A program made the translations under genes and the position numbers. A stretch of 64,000 nt of DNA from positions 59,153,953 through 59,217,952 of the forward strand of contig CM049311.1 in NCBI GenBank assembly GCA_026874595.1, given 5' to 3'. The notes beneath the pieces are model-generated. The model ran no database searches and was not told the DNA's origin. It saw only the letters and a list, made by a program, of their open reading frames with translations. Source of the stretch: Sipunculus nudus. Its lineage: Eukaryota > Annelida > Sipuncula > Golfingiida > Sipunculidae. Below are positions 1-13,000 of the stretch, piece by piece (within the stretch, counting starts at the first letter, position 1; each line of letters starts with the position of its first letter).

Positions 1-1561
1 AATGACCAGATTGGTCAGTCACTGTTAGTATACTATTACCTGATCAGTTTACATAATCATAACAAGGGCTGTTTGAATTACATATTAGTTACATTTTTAA
101 TTCAGTTTTGCACAGCAGTTGGTCATGTATGGAATTTCATTGATCTTTTTGTTTATTATGATAGCCCTTTGCTTTAAAACATTTGTTTTAGGTAATAGAT
201 AAATTATTCTCTATACAGCTCATGTTCATGTTTTATCAATCAGCTTACAATATGGAACCCTGATACCTTTAACATTCCCCAGTAGAGCAGGACTGTGACA
301 CACTTTTCTCAAAGGATTGCTCAGTGTCTTGTCACAGTTTTCAGTGTTGTGTTCTTGACTATGGTTTATTTATTACAATATCATTATATATATTACAATA
401 AATTATAATTATTATAATTATAAATTATTATTGTGGATTTTAATCATTCAAATTATTTTCCTGAGTTATAAACTTAATAGAGATGCCTTTTGATATCCTC
501 TTACTGTTGAAAAAAAATGTTATGGTATTGTACAGAATACATGAGGTAAAGGACTGCTCCTGGTGTTTATCTCAGAAACATTACACTTGCTTGTCCATGG
601 CTTCTGTTTACAAAAGTTATCCTTTACAAGATGCACGGGGAGCAGAATGCTATTGAAGCTGAGGCTCCACTGTTTTGTCTGAGTCCATGTCTACAGCCTG
701 CTGTCTGCCTGAGTGGTTTGTGTGGTTTCTCCCAGATGGCACCACATGTCTGTTCTGGAGCCTGCACTTACCTGGCATGAACATTTATGCTCAGTCTCTC
801 TGGACCACCCAAACACAAAAAAAGTTCATTAAAAGACACTGAACCTAACCAGTACACAAATTTGGTGTAATCAGGGATGTTTTTTTTAATTTTTGGTGCA
901 TTCTGGATAAATCTCAAATGATTTAGTGAATTGCTTAAAAATCAAGGTACCAGTATAAAGAAATTAACAGGACTTGATTTCCTCACGTCTTGTTGTTTCG
1001 CATTTTCAAAGCATTTTCCATCCTAATCCTGTGTCATTTATTCTTCTGTTGTTAGGAATACATGACAAAAGCTTCATTCTTGATTTCACAATATATGTTT
1101 ATTGTATTTATATATGTTGTTTGATTATGTTTGTCTGACCTGTGATTTTTCCCAGTGCCTCATGTATCTCTGTCACTTGTTGAACCTGGTGACTTGTATG
1201 TGTTTATGTAAAACATGGAAAATAATAATGGATATTTCACAATGAACATCAAACAAGGGACATGTTATCTTAAGGGTAATTGACATCTGTGATGCAAACA
1301 TAGAGTACTCATTTATGAACATTTTGTGATTTTGTAAGTTAGAAACATAAACTATAGACTTAAAAGAGGACATGGAGTCATATTCAAGGGTAATGTTCAA
1401 AGGTTTTAGCAAATATTGAGAAACAAATATGCTTGTGAACATTTCAAGATATTAAATAAAACAATCCTATAGTGTCAGCTTAAATGATTCTTTGCCAGAA
1501 GCTGAAAGGCAAAGTTTGATTGACAAGATTCACTAACAGTTGTTTCCTTTTTGTCCACCAG
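1..1561 (+). other. NAV intron (3' part), no gene seen
   Basis: This AT-rich non-coding stretch runs up to the acceptor of the first visible NAV exon. It ends in a pyrimidine-rich tract (TTGTTTCCTTTTTGTCCACCAG) whose AG is at 1560-1561. The next exon begins in mid-codon, so an upstream exon must exist outside the window. The short ORFs here do not resemble any protein I know. No promoter or RNA gene was recognised. Confidence 0.7.
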
Positions 1562-3788
1562 GTAGCAGTAGTGCCAACAAAACCAGTGGAAGGTCTGACC
1601 CCAGCTCTCGCTCCACGTCACCCAGCAGTGGCCTCTCAGGGATCCCCAAACCTGGCAGCCGGGGACGGTCCAACATCCCTTCTGTGGAACGTCCCAGCAG
1701 CAGCCGACCAAGTACAGCCTCATCCTCGTCGTGCGCTGCAGCCGCTGGCTCACGGATACAGAGCCCCCGACCAGCATCAGCCACTCCCTCAGCAGTTGGT
1801 GGCAAGAACAATTCTATGCTCGATAAGTTCAAGTTGTTCAAAGAAAAAGGTGACAAACCAAGCGGTAAAACGGGCACAGCCACCAGAACAGGGGCCAGTC
1901 ATAAAAGCAGCACTGCCGGAAGTAAAAGTGATACAGATGTGAGGAGACATCGAGTTGATGATGGTGCTGGGTCAAGTTCTCAGCTCCCGCTCCCCGATGG
2001 GGGAGTGACACCTGGTGGCGATGTCACCAGTCCCAAGCCCGGAATGAAAGCATTTGCCAAGAAGACTATAGGACGTCTTGGTAAAAAAAATGAAGGTGAC
2101 GATGACGGCTCAAGGATAAAGCGTCGTTCTCCTCCTCCTGCCCCAGATACTCACAGTCGACCGGTCTCATCGGTAACAAGTGCCAGCAGCACGACCAGTC
2201 TTGCCAGCAGTACAACTAGTCACAAGAGTTCCCCAACGCTGGGAAGAAAAACACTCAGTAGCAGCAAAGGAGACTCAAAAGGTGGCTCCAAAATTGCCAG
2301 TCTATCTTCTAAAGGTAGCTCTAGCAAGTTGACAAAAGGCTTGTCTGCCCCTTCAAGTGGAATACCCTCAGCAGCTGGTACCGGGATACCCAAACCAGGC
2401 AGTAAATCTGCCTTAAAAGAACCAAAAGCCAAAGCTCCCACCAAAGACTCAAATCGTTCAACAACATCCATACCAACCGCTCGAAGTGGCGGAGGCGGGA
2501 GCACCACCAGTCTTACTAAAGGTATCCCAAAGAGCCACGGTAGTACTACAACACTGCCCTCTGGTGGCAACAAACTCAGTCCTGATAAACCTAGCATTGG
2601 TGGAACAGTAGGTAGACCGAAAAAACTGAGTCATGCTGCCCCTGCTGTCCAAGTGAACACTCCCGAGTCATCTAGTCCCCAGCATGCTGATACTGCCAAG
2701 AGCAGGACAGCAAGCAGCCATCATCCAGTACAGTCCAAATCTGCCTCCAGCAACCAGTCCTCAACCCCCGGCTCATCTATACCCACTGTGTCTAAGCTGC
2801 CCACTAAATCGCTGACCAAGCAGCGCAAAGTCGACGGGGACACCCAAACAGCAATGTCCATGATGAAGCCTAAAGGTACGGTGCACGCCCAACCACAGCA
2901 CGCTGTGACAGTGAAAAACGCAACTGTACGTGAAAACAGTAGTCATAGTCTTAAAAGTGATTCCACCACATTCAGTGCCGGTGCTGAGTCCAATCACTCA
3001 AGCTCTCACAGCACGAACAGTAAAGAGAGCAACTCATCTAATGATAGTGTTATATTCAGACCATCAAGTGGTGATGAGCTTGAATCTGAGAGTGATAACA
3101 TCAGTGAGAGTCGGAAGCTCAGGGTGCCTACAGACCATATATCCAACTTGAAAATGAGGCAAAATAACCTCACAGTCAATGGCACCCCATCATCCCCCAA
3201 ATCAGGCAGCAAACCTACCCATAAGGTCGAAACAACCTTTGACACAGAGGTACGAACTGAGATGCATGATTTATCGAGTCACTCCCCGAAAGAGACAACA
3301 TTTGTTGTGGAAGATGCTGAAGAACCCATAAACATTAAACCCATGCAGCCAATCAGCCGCCTTGCCCCATACAGCTACCTCCGTGGCTTGTCAACGCCAT
3401 CAACGAAACCCTCGCTACATATGCCCACGTTCAGCATACATACAAATATGGCCAACAGTGCCTCCAATCGGCTAGGAGTTAACCGATCACTCCTAGACCC
3501 ATCCAAACTGTACTCAAACTCGCTCAAACGAACTTCTTCACATAGTAGTGGTGGTGGTATTTTAGATAACTCCGATTGTGCCTCCGAAGGTGACATTTGT
3601 GATGTGTCAGCCGGCTATATGTCTGACGGTGATATCCTACGTAACAGCCGCATGGAAGATCTGAGTGGTTATATCAGTGAAGGTGGTGCCTCTATCTATG
3701 CTCGTCGGATGCAGCAGCGGTTCCGAGAGGGAATGCAAGCAGTCAAAGAGTGCATGCAGAAGAGTACGGCACTCTGCGACACTGACAG
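1562..3788 (+). CDS. NAV: Neuron navigator (NAV), large internal exon: Ser-rich region with SxIP motifs
   Basis: This 2227-nt exon encodes about 742 residues of a neuron navigator protein. NAVs are cytoplasmic +TIP proteins that bind EB proteins at growing microtubule ends and promote neurite outgrowth and migration. The family match rests on SMLDKFKLF (about residue 85 of the exon) and the C-terminal block GYMSDGDIL...LSGYISEGGASIYARR (3616-3711), both NAV-like. The rest is Ser/Gly/Pro/Lys-rich and probably disordered. SxIP EB-binding motifs are at 1636 (SGIP), 1669 (SNIP), 2356 (SGIP) and 2773 (SSIP), with related TGIP at 2380 and TSIP at 2464. The acceptor AG is at 1560-1561 (intron phase 1). 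The donor is ACAG|GTCAGT at 3788/3789 (phase 2). The frame reads on into the intron to a stop near 3825, so retention would truncate the protein. The family call is firm; orthology to one vertebrate paralogue is not claimed. Confidence 0.93.
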
Positions 3789-3922
3789 GTCAGTGTTTAC
3801 TCTGCGTGTAACCATAACACTTTGAACAGGTTTGGAAGAAGTGCAATGTCTAAGTTTAAAAAAAAAAATACAGAAAATTACATTACTCCCCAAAATCTGA
3901 GCATCCTTTGTTGATAGTAAAG

Positions 3923-3924
<2 letters not shown>

Positions 3925-3999
<75 letters not shown>
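3925..3999. repeat. (AT)n microsatellite, about 37 units
   Basis: An uninterrupted run of alternating A and T begins 136 bases after the NAV exon donor. In single-stranded RNA or DNA it could fold back on itself. It is probably length-polymorphic. The minus-strand ORF over it (3696-4022) is an artefact of the repeat and the exon antisense. Confidence 0.97.
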
Positions 4000-4000
<1 letters not shown>

Positions 4001-4001
<1 letters not shown>

Positions 4002-7000
4002 AAAGATAAAAACATTTTTCATATATATACATGGACTTTGAAACCAGATTAAGACAACCTAAAGTAATCTCCTGATTCTGTGATTATCAGAGCCCCCTGT
4101 TAATAAAATATGGAACTATAAATTTATCCCTGAAGTGGTTTTGCCACATTCATCTTTGGCCCCCTAAAACTGATCAGACACTATATTTTTACACAAATGT
4201 GAATATGCTGGGAAATAAATGGCATATTTTGATATTGATAATTCTTCCAGACCTTTCGAAAGTGTTCCATAACCTGTTATTGATGTTCTTTTACTTATAG
4301 TTCATGGTGAAGCATGTTGTAGGAAGTCATACAGTCAAGTTTAGAGTGCATGATGCCTTACTAAATAGTTGTATCATTGTATCAAGAAAGAGGTAATGTA
4401 TTATGAGAACCATGAAAAACATTTAAAGGAAATCATATCTTTTACATGCCAAATTCTTTTACAGTAGGTATACCGAAAAAGAATGAAATGAGCATGCCGT
4501 AATTATTTACAGTAAAAATGCAAAAAAATGCCATTATTATTAACAGTCAAAATACTAAAAAATTACTGTAAATATGCCTGAAAGAAATCCCATTAAGTTT
4601 TCCATGTTTTTGTTAAGGCATGGTGCAAACTGCGAGTAAGAAGGGCCAGTGGGTGTTTTTGCAGTTTGTTTCCCCAGAAAAGCCTGACAAAGCCTGACTA
4701 TTCACATTGAAAATGTCTTCTCTGTTTATTTTGTTGACTCTTGATCACATTTTCCTGATGTTTTCTTATCAACTCTGAAGAACTGACTTCCTTGTTATTA
4801 AGTTGACATGCTGGATCCTTGGGGGATTTGGAATGATTCACTGCTGACTGGCCTGGTAATCATGCAAACTATAGAGTGTCTTGTGTTAGTTTTCAATATT
4901 CATAGCAGCTCTTGTTGGGTCGATAGTGTTTCATCAGATACGTATTTATGACTCACCTCTAATAGTGTGTGCCGTCACAAATTAACTGCAAAACTGCAAA
5001 CTTTTTCACACTTGATGTTTCTTCAGCTTGTGCTGCCACCTAGTGTGTGACCAGGAAACTATTTAAACTGGAGCCCCTCACCATGTGGCAAACACTTGGC
5101 ATCTTTTGATTGAATTTAATTTTCTGCTTGCTATTAAATTAAACCTGAAAGATAAAAAAATCTGGGGGGAAACATGCATGTATGCTTCTAAGTGAAATTC
5201 TGAAAGGCTATTGTTTTCTGAGGTTGCAGTAAATTTCAAGTAATAAATTTTTACAACTTAATTTTTAAGATGGGTTGATCTGGATATAGCTTCAAAATTT
5301 TAAAATAACAAAATTGCATGCTCAGTACCATAAAATTTAATTGAAACTCTTTATTAATGGTAAATTTATAAGAATAATTTTTGTAATATGGTGAATTTAT
5401 ACTATAAGAAAGCTGGATGCATAAGTATCTCTGAAATTCCAGACTGTTTAGCCCATCATAGCATATCCAATAAATCTTGACACACCAAAATATCATTTTA
5501 CTATACTGTAAAATAAATATCATAAACTCGCATATTCTGCATTAAATTATGCTCCAAGGCATTCAACCATTAGGATTGCAAATCTCTGAGACAATAATTT
5601 GTATATTCTTTCAGGGTTGACATTGGTATATTCTGTCATAAACTCTTTTGTGTTTTGTCCACTATTTTATGAAATAGTTTACAGTTGTTTCTATTGTACA
5701 TAAAACCCTCAGCAGTTTTTGTCTTGTGATGAAAAATTGATGGATTGGACATAATTAAACTAATTTGGCAGACCAGAGCATATACAGAGATTTTGTAGCT
5801 GAGCCTGTAGCTTCATTAGTCAGTGATGACCACATGCCGGCTATTAGTCAGTTCAGTGTACCCCCTACCTGAGGTGAAGCCCAGGTTACTGGACCTTTAA
5901 TTAATGACTAGGGGGTGGTGGGTGTTACTCACAGGGGGCCAGGGTAGCAGGGTACACCCCCCAGTCCCATTCTTTGTTCACTATCTAAGGGGCCTGCTAC
6001 AGGGAACTTCACAATGTAAGTTTCTCCTTATTTTTCCTCAATTTTGAGTACTGAGTTTTGGAATCCATTTTCAAAACTGATAGTTGAAAGATAGTTATAC
6101 TATTACTGGTTAGCATTTTATAAGCATAGAGGTGGCATCATACTTTTCATTGAATATTATGTATGAAGAGTGCATTTATTTCAACTGAATGTTTATGACT
6201 TCAAGGTTTAATTAAACATCCAGATGTCTTAAAACATTTTTTTATTTCCATGTTATCATCTTCATCCTCGTTTGACAGATACTGCCTGTAGGCCAAATTG
6301 AAACATAAAAACATTTATAAATCTATTATCATACTGTCATCTTTAACCTCATGTTGGGGCCATGGTCAAATTAAAGATAATCAAATTAATTATAAAACAT
6401 TATTGATTATTATATGGTTATAATGATATCTTCATTAAAATTGAGGTCATAATACTAAAACATTTGCAAATCTTCATCCACAGTTTATCATAGAGCACCA
6501 CCTTCAAGCTTTAATAAAAATTAAAAAAAACACCATTCATTGTCATATAAATATCCTCATCCTCAAGTAACAGAGGATCCCACCTGCAGGCCATGATCTT
6601 AAAATAGTTTTTAGGTCAATTCAATGAGAAGACCTAAGAGTGACTGTGCGACTGCTGTAGCAATATTGATCACTGGGCTTTACAAGCTAGAGAGACCCCT
6701 GTTATAGACGATATTGTCTATTGACAGTCATTGAGGGATCAGGCCCGTCTTTGTCGGTATTTCCTGTCTGTCTGGTAAACCAGCCCACGAGGCAATAACA
6801 TCTAAGCGACTTGGCTTATTTTCTATGAAGTTCACTTTACTGTTTGTCAGAGTTTGTGATTACATATATTTGTACGGTACCATGTAGGCCCTATATTCAA
6901 GATGAGGAATATTTGCCAAGGGGCTATTGGTTTATGAACCATTTTCCCCTGGAATATTAGGCAGAACAAGGATGGGAACAGGAAATTTGAAACTAATTTA

Positions 7001-10000
7001 GTGTTTTTATAAGGATGAATGGCACACATTTCAAACAGATCAATCTTTTGTATTTCATCAAGCATTGGCACAATTTTTTTGTACTTTACAATGATTTTTG
7101 TTAATCAAATATTCTTTTTTATAAGCTTTTGTGTTGTGTGTCTTTGCTTTATCAAAAAGTACAGTCTATCTTCACAAACAGGTTTTATATTAGTAATAAA
7201 CACAAACTTGCACATTTTTTAAATAACAGACCATGTAGAGATTATATTTATTTTTTTCAAGTACAACTAAATAACAACTTTTTGTTCAATTAGGCAAAGT
7301 TCCCAAATTAAATTTTCCAACAGTATTGTATTTAATGGAATATCCTCAAAAAATTACAGCATAGTTGTTTTTTTTTTCTGCAGTATATATTGATTCATTT
7401 GTTTACAACTTATATGCTTAAAAGCTAACTTTAATAATATCCTAGTTGATATACTAGTTCTCAGCTGAAAAATGCACATTTACTGAAATTATCACTCTGT
7501 TGAATATATGTAAATATATAAGCCACTATATGTAAGTGATTTTGTATTTATCTTCCAGAGAAGATAAATGCTAATACATTGCATTTTTTGTCAGAATGAA
7601 ACTGACATGTTGAAATTGACAAGGCCACACAGCAGGCTGACAAGCAGTCAGAATGCAACACACACTTAACAGCATAGTACCCAGTAGGCAGTGATGCCAG
7701 TGATGATACAGTGTTGTATAACAGTGCTGATCAGAGGGTCAGTTAACCTGCTATGTCTTCCTAATAAATCTCACTGGCAGCCTCTGTGCCAGGTTCTATA
7801 CATCACCACCCCCTGGTCTGTGTCCTCATCACCTGTTGATGCTAAAGTTACAGAACAACATGTAATACACCATACCCTGTCAGCCAGCTGTCTGCTGAAC
7901 ATGCCTCTGGTTACAGCTGCCAAGGAGGTTATGCTTTCTCCAGTGTCTAATTGTTGGCAGGATTAAAAAAAAAAACTAGTGAATTAAAATCCATCAAACT
8001 TCATGTGTGGTTGGCATGGACCAGGGATTATAGTTATACATCAAGTTTTGCTGCACATCTTGGTCCAGTAGGATTGTTTTTTCTAGACAACATGCTGTTG
8101 TTTTGTTATATATGACCCATGGAACCTTTCCATAGAGCATAGACATTTTAATTTCCTGTGACATTTTGAGTATGGACAATTTGTGGCAGCATTGTCCAAA
8201 CCCGTCTCTGCATTATTTGGACATTTGACGTTCAGCCTGTGACAGGTAAAAAGTTTTCTTGAAAAAAATACAAAAACTGCTGACTGAGTGAGATTTAAGA
8301 GGTATATTGAAAACTGGAATATATAGAAAAGGTGAGTGTTGATACATTTGACAAGATCAAGAATTGAGAATAAAGGATTGAAAGAAAGAGAAAGGCTAGG
8401 GATCCATTGTGACATCCACTCATACAAATTGGCACATACGCCTGAGTTGACAGTGTTCTTATAAAATACAGCATGTTGACACCTGTCTTGTGATGGGATG
8501 TTGTGTTGCCTAGGAGCAAAGTCATCATCTAGAACATTGGCAGTCATGTTAGCTGGTGTTTTCTGTATTGAACAGTAGGGGGTGCCGGTGGTCTATGGGC
8601 CAGTTACCATAAACACTGCAAACCATTTGTGTAGAATTTTCAGGTAGTTATATATTACTGAGCAGATGCAGTGCATGACGCCAAAAGAAACGCTAGACCC
8701 CTCTTGGAACCCCAAACCTTGTTATTGATTAATTTGCCTGAACTAGTTCCTTCCCAGCTAGACCCAGTTACTTTGTCTCCAGGTGATGTCTGTATTGGCC
8801 TTCAGGCCTGTGCCTTAATGATGCCGAAAGACACCCTAGATGACAACTGTAAGACAATCACTCTGTGTTGTTGCCCTCAGACTCCCCACAGGGTGCCTGG
8901 TAGGAGTGAAGTACCAACTGATGGTTCTCTCGTGAGCAACAAGGAATTGTGTTTTTCTCCACATGGTCAGTCAAGGGATACTTACTGGACCACTGACCAT
9001 CTTATAATCATCATAATTTAATTGTGTCTCATAAAGATCTATTCAAGGGGCCTAATATGTATCTAAAAACTTCAAAAGGCTCTGTAACCATTTGGCAGCC
9101 AGGCCCACATGATTATGGCCCAACTCAATGATTTCATATAAATTTTTGTGCTTTTACTGTCTGGTGTGAAATGCTCTATGATATTTAGATTGCAAATCTT
9201 AAGGTGAAGCTGAAGCTTCAAAACCAATAAAACATTTCCTCGTGTTTTCATTACATTTACTGGATAAATAAATAAGTGATTAAAAGAAGAACACCTGCCA
9301 TTGTCTGGAGATGTTACAGATGTATTTGTGCAGAGATCTAAGGAAGAAATAGAAGTCTGAGACTGTTTATATAATCTGTCCTATTATACAAGGTCTAGTG
9401 TCTTGATGGTCCAGAAAGCCTGTTATGCCATAATGGTAGAGCATTGTACATGTTACCTTGGCGATGATGGACCGAGACTTCAGGTCATATTGAAGGTGAC
9501 ATGGACCAACAAGTATCAAATTATCAGAGGCTGGGGTGTAACAGTGTCACAGCTGCTGAGAATAGCGTCCCTGCAGCAGGTCATCATCCTTTATGTGCTG
9601 CTGCCTCTGTTAAGGTGAACGAACACAGTCAACTTGCAGCACTGGAACAGGATCTGCCAGCCTGCTGTCCAGTCTGTCTTTCTACAGCTGTGAGAACAGA
9701 AGTTTTCTGGATGCATTTGATGAATCTGATACCAATTGTAATCTTCGTTGGTGTTCTTATTTGCAGAGCACATCTGTTACAACAGATGGCTGTTTCTTGA
9801 TGAAAATCTTGTTTGACATCACACAACATGTGACTGTAATGTTCCTAGAAGAACTGTGTGAGGAGAGCACCTTTTATGTTCAACCCAGGAAAATCCAAAT
9901 CAGTAATTCCAGATGTTCTTTTTGATTATACTCTTTGTTCCCGACATGGACACAACATCGAAAACAGTTATAAAGATACGACTGTGTAATGGAAAGGATT

Positions 10001-13000
10001 AGTGTGTTTGTCTTTGCCAGGAAAACTAATTGTATACTTGTTGAAGGACAGGATCAAAGCAACCCCATGTGGTTGGCACATGGCTAAAATGGAAACATGT
10101 GTGTCACACAAACAAGTCAGGACTGGGAAGGACATATCTGTAGACTTTCTAGCAGGCTGTATTAGAGGTATTTACAAGTCAGCATTATTTGTATGGCATT
10201 AAGGCTCTAGTGCAGCATTTGTTTCCAGGGCTGCTGTCCTGTAAAGGTCGTTGGCTGGTACAGTGGTTTTCTCACCTGCATGAGAACAAAACAAAGGCTG
10301 GCAGGGAAATGTTAAGTTTACAAAACGGAACTGAGAATTGTATGGTTTTAAAGGAGAGTGAACCTGCAGGAAATGGTGAATTAGATATGAAGTCTGTTGG
10401 CCTCATGTACCTGCTCTGATCTAGATCAAATGGTAAAGAACAGTATTTTATTTATAGAGCCTGCCGTACAAAAAAAAAAAAAACCCAAGTTACCACATGG
10501 CCTGAAGGCAGAAGGAACATGTGAACAGCCGTGGTGAAGGTTTTTTTGTGTGACAGTTGCAGTATTTTAGATTGAGCTGACATTGGATTAGGCTGTTTGT
10601 TACTAAACAAGCAATCAAGGAAACTCTGCTAAACATGCAAGAGATCATCTTTGGGGAAGGTATTTCTGGTTGATTGTATGTTCAGACAGTTTGCAATCAT
10701 CAGCCTGAGAAGTGGAGAATATTTTATATTGCTGGCACTTGGAATACTGGGATATCTCAAGAGGATTGATTTCTTTTTGATTGATTGAGGCATTTCTCTG
10801 ATGCAGGGAGCCAGTCTAGGGACAGATCACAGTATGAGGACGAACCAGGTTTTATTTATTTTTTATGAACAATAGTCTATTCTGTGCTCTTTCAGCAGGA
10901 AAAAGAATTGTCCAAGAGCAACTCTTCCATATTTGGCCAAGTCAAACAGATGAAGTAAAATTGTGACATAAAATCTTTGGTTGACAAATTAGGTTTAATT
11001 GACAGATTGAACGTTACCTTGAAGTACTTCACTTCTCTAATTAATTTCCACATTGGCTTCTCAGAAACGATGTTTTCACTTTCCAGAAGCCTCCACATTT
11101 TATTTGGTTAAACTAATTTGTGTCTGTGTTATACTTGTGGTGTTGTGATGTGATATCTGGCTCTGTGATGACATCAGTTGTGGCTTGATTTTATAACTGC
11201 TGGAAGACGGTTGACTCACATTGATTCAGTGGCTGGAGTGGATAGAAAGTCAACTGATTACATCAAATGAACCTGCCTCTGGAATCAATACCTAAATGTG
11301 CATCCAGACCTCACCAGGGATGTTGCTGTCATACTTGGGGGGGTCATTGGTAGAAAGCAGACTTGCTTAACTCAAGTTGTGAACTTGTGGATGACTGCTC
11401 AAGTTCCTGAACTGTTAACCGTTTTTGTTTTAGAAGAGATTTGAAGTTTAATCAGAATTTCTTTGTGAAATTTTTATCAGAGGAATACGACACAGGGATC
11501 AGCAATTAGCCTCATTTTCAGTGAGAGTACAGATGTTCAAACAAAGCTGATTTATTTATTGAGGTACACAGCTGGAGTTTGTAAATTGGAGCAGCAGGGA
11601 TCGTCACCAAAGGTGATTTAAAGGTCACAATCTCATGCTTTCTCTCATGTGCAATGGATTCTGTAATAAATATAATGTATCTGGGTTTACAAAGATCAGG
11701 CAAGATCACCCTCCAAGAAATGGCAGGCTCCAGCATGTCTTCGAATTAATTTGGCTAATACCCATGCTGGCCCATTACTCTCCAACGGATGCTTACTGAG
11801 ATGACCTGAGTTTAGCAGAAGTTGGGCAGCTTGCTACTAATTGCTCTCAGCAATGGCAGCCGTAGTAGTCTTGCTGTGCCAGCCCTGGAGAAGTGCACTG
11901 GGAGATCTTACTGGAGACAGTGCAACCATTATATTAGAAAGAAGAAAAACCTCAAGCATTGTCAAAGGTTTACATTGGAGAGAAGGAATTTAATCTCCAT
12001 GCAGAGCCTGATTTCATCCCCAGGTGTAGGACAAAGTGAATTTTTATGCAATAGTTTTACTAAAATATGCCATGAAATGTAGAATGGCATTTTCACAGAC
12101 CTGGGTAGAAGCAAGAGAAACCGACATTCTATCAGATAGGTAAGTTTAATCATTCCAAGCAAATTTTCACTTTCATTTCACCACATCTGTGGTTATTACT
12201 GTTAAGCATTCTAAATATAACTAACCACTCTTTTACATTTAGTGTTACACCTGTGTCCCGATTAAAGGTATCTCCTGGTGGTTCTGTTAATTTAAAATAA
12301 CAGAACATTACCATCGTGTTCATAATGATGTAACAGGTTATGATAGACTGGTGACCATCTCTTAACAAATTTAATATTTACTATAAAGTGTGAACTAGAT
12401 ATTAAATATATCATTAAATATTAGAATCCACATAATTTTTTTTTATTATATCACTTGGTTTAAAAAAAGAAGTCACTCTATTGTAAATTTACCAACTTTA
12501 TTCAAGTGCATTAATCAATTGGCAGGAGTACTTTCCTTCCTAGTACATAGCAATGAATGTGTCACTCTTTGAAACAGCTGTGTTATACAAGCCTTGCTGT
12601 ATGATTTACCTTTCAACGGTGGATGAAATGAACCATGACAAACAGATTTGGATACAAAGTGACAAAGATTGTGACATGATGCCTCGCACACACATATTAC
12701 AGTGACACAAAAGTAACAGGTTGTGTACCTGTGGCAGAACGAATGAATGGTTGAAATTGGGTCAGATAGTCTTACAAGAAAGATAATGAGAAAAGTCAGT
12801 TATTTCCTCAATCTTGACCCAATTCAATCAGTGCAGCCTGAGAGTCGAGATAACATTTTGATCAGTCATATATATGACTTACCCCCGGCCAAGTTCATCT
12901 TCAAATTAAGGCTGTGTTTTGAGAGTCACATAACTTAAACCCCCTTTTTCTGCCTACAAAACAAGACTCCATTGAAGTTTCATAGCTTGTTTGTCAGATT

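Noticed and set aside
1533-2652. Several antisense ORFs over the first NAV exon
   Set aside because: They are shadows of the Ser/Pro-rich coding sequence on the other strand.
3696-4022. 108-codon minus ORF rich in Tyr-Ile repeats
   Set aside because: It is the translation of the (AT)n microsatellite plus exon antisense.
8083-8547. 154-codon minus-strand ORF starting at ATG
   Set aside because: No recognisable domain, low-complexity hydrophobic and AT-driven composition, and it is within the expected length of chance ORFs in 64 kb.
12138-12145. AG|GTAAGT, a possible recursive splice site in the large intron
   Set aside because: It lacks the long pyrimidine tract expected upstream of a recursive (ratchet) site; the preceding sequence is purine-rich and mixed.
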